Shown piece by piece: positions 62,682-64,000 of a stretch of DNA of 64,000 nt. Made by a program: the position numbers and the translations under genes. How positions within the stretch are numbered: the first letter of the stretch is position 1; each line of letters starts with the position of its first letter. Below the pieces are notes generated by a model that saw nothing but the letters and a program-made list of their open reading frames with translations, ran no database searches and was not told the DNA's origin. Origin of the DNA: Cyclina sinensis (lineage: Eukaryota > Mollusca > Bivalvia > Venerida > Veneridae). The stretch lies in assembly GCA_012932295.1 (NCBI GenBank), contig JAAONU010000001.1, forward strand, positions 32,271,449 through 32,335,448, given 5' to 3'.

Positions 62682-63058
62682 GTATATTTGATATCTTAAG
62701 CATGTAGTTTTTGTTGCTTTTGTGTTAGCTGCACTTGTTTTTGCTGTTAATTTGTGTTAATTTGTTTCTAGTTCTAGTTTGTTGATGTAATATTGATAGG
62801 CATGTTATGTATGCTACGGTTAGTTTTTGTTGATTTGTTATGTTTTGGGTTTTTTTCGTTAAGTTTTTAATTGCTATATTTCATTTTTTTCTTCTAATTA
62901 TTAAGTTATAATTGCAGAGGGTCAGCTCTACGAAAAGGTGAGGTCTAAGGTAAAGTTGCTGTTTACAGTTTGAAAAACGGCATATCTTTTGTAATAGTTT
63001 TGATTTGGGCTGTAACTATTAATTAATATATCTTTTCTTTTTCATACACCATCCCAAG

Positions 63059-63103
63059 AGTGTGGGTTCTGTGAGACCGGAAGAAAGCACCAGTGGAAGT
63101 TAA
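63059..63103 (+). CDS. putative terminal exon with in-frame stop
   Basis: Preceded by the same pyrimidine tract and accatcccaag as the modules. In the same phase it reads SVGSVRPEESTSGS and then TAA at 63101-63103. It would end the exon-array protein. No clear polyadenylation signal identified nearby. Confidence 0.45.
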   Translation, partial: SVGSVRPEESTSGS

Positions 63104-64000
63104 TTAAAATACTGGAAGGTACTTTCAGCGTAAAATACTAAAATATGATGGTCAACTGTTTTTAGTTTTTTGTTGTGTTATTTTTTGTTTGCTACTGTAA
63201 GACAATTTCCTGAAGGTATAGCCATGTTTTATTGGTTTTGTCATTTTTTTTCAACTGCTTGTATTTCCGGCCTACATTAACCTTCTTATGTGTTGTCACC
63301 TTGCTTAAGCAGCCATACTGCATGTTCTGGTTGTTGAAGCCTCAATACCATTGTCATGGATAGATGGAAAACAAGACAGATTTAATAACCGTACCATTGT
63401 CAGTAGAAATGTTAGGCATACTGGCTTCTGGCTTAAGTAAATATAGACAGCCTGTAAAAACTGTGCAGTAAGATTCATAGTTTTTAATACTGTATGACTT
63501 AACTTCCACAGAATGGATAGTGGCAACATGGACAGATGTCGACAGGATGGTGAAATGGATGGCAGGGAGCTGGATGGGGGATGGCAGCATGGACAGATGT
63601 TGGTATACATTGATGGTGGAATGGATGTCAAAAAATAAGGATGGGTGGATGTGCAATGAGGTGGAGCCTACAGAGAGATGGAGCCTATATGAATTGGTGG
63701 ATTGAAGCATGGACAGATTGGGGGCAACATCGCAAAACACTATTGGATCAAAATATACAATGTTTATAGAACTAAATGTTTGATAAATATCTATTAATAT
63801 GTTATGTCAAGTAAGTTATTTTAAGCAGGCAAGTAGATTTCATAAACAGAAAAACAAAGTATCCAAATTTAGGAATTACTTTTTTTAATAAGGGATCATC
63901 GACAGAAATAACAGGAAAAAGAAATAGAAAAATCAACATGGCTTTGATTTTTTACAGTAACCTAATGTTCATGACCATTCCAAGTAGCAGAAGTAATAAA
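63104..64000. other. downstream flank, possible 3' UTR or intergenic
   Basis: Contains a short GGATGG-rich repeat (about 63530-63715). No supported gene; overlapping short ORFs on both strands arise from the low-complexity repeat. Confidence 0.4.

Larger units (their letters stand above)
55916..63103 (+). repeat. tandem array of exon-like 63-nt modules (17 copies plus terminal exon)
   Basis: Each repeat unit has a pyrimidine tract, an AG at the 5' edge of the module in most copies, a 63-nt open module and a GTATAT-type donor. The predicted 21-residue repeat is SLxEVxxRxNAAxGLLKQ followed by GL and K or R. Spacing alternates about 333 and 446 bp from 57084 to 59481, a 779-bp higher-order unit in which an R-W-N-A-A-T type alternates with an R-R-N-A-A-S type. 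All modules are phase 0, so any subset can be joined or skipped without frameshift, apart from the broken copies. Protein family not recognised; 21 residues equal three heptads and the pattern is amphipathic. Confidence 0.75.

Noticed and set aside
63305..63740. Minus-strand ORFs of 108 and 128 codons
   Set aside because: Overlap each other in different frames over a GGATGG-type repeat; no domain or splice support.

Overview
The window is AT-rich, intron-rich eukaryotic DNA. Consensus GT/AG introns, a tRNA-derived SINE, Tc1/mariner, hAT-like, pogo-like and piggyBac-like elements, and many copies of interspersed repeats of a kind I associate with bivalve molluscs suggest a bivalve genome. The species call is an inference from repeat style and protein similarity. 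Nothing bacterial or viral is evident.

Minus strand, about 45.6 kb to the left edge: the 5' part of one large gene for a BK-type (Slo1/KCNMA1-like) calcium- and voltage-activated potassium channel. I could join 14 coding exons with matching splice phases, from ATG 45579 down to 13233. They give about 633 residues: extracellular N-terminus, S0, S1-S4 with S4 arginines, S5, pore with TVGYGD, S6, and the first RCK (calcium-sensing) domain. A candidate 9-nt microexon (7838-7846) and a linker exon (2865-2943) continue the frame. The second RCK domain and calcium bowl are not seen and must lie beyond position 1. The introns hold an intact Tc1-like transposon (18300-19811), a hAT remnant with 8-bp target duplications (20153-21325), a pogo-like MITE (34296-34538), a GC-tipped inverted-repeat element (10276-11165), a SINE, several copies of a ~1 kb repeat with GCTCACC/GGTGAGC ends, and several minisatellites. 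Two of the minisatellites carry copies of 5' splice-site sequence resembling the donor of the exon just upstream.

45.6-52.06 kb: non-coding flank between the BK gene and a gene on the other strand. It has a ~54-bp tandem array with octamer (ATGCAAAT) motifs at 47.74-48.17 kb and G-runs.

Plus strand, 52.06-63.1 kb: a putative unrecognised gene. It has a textbook TATA box (52060) and initiator (52089), a first exon ending at 52212, a second candidate exon (52806-52953), a ~2.3 kb pyrimidine-rich intronic array, then 17 tandem copies of a 63-nt, phase-0, exon-like module (55916-62681). Each encodes a 21-residue repeat of the type SLxEVxxRxNAAxGLLKQ-GL(K/R), with a conserved GTATAT-type donor. 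A final exon-like unit (63059-63103) ends in an in-frame stop. Middle copies form a 779-bp higher-order repeat; some copies are broken. This exon-array gene is the most unusual thing in the window.
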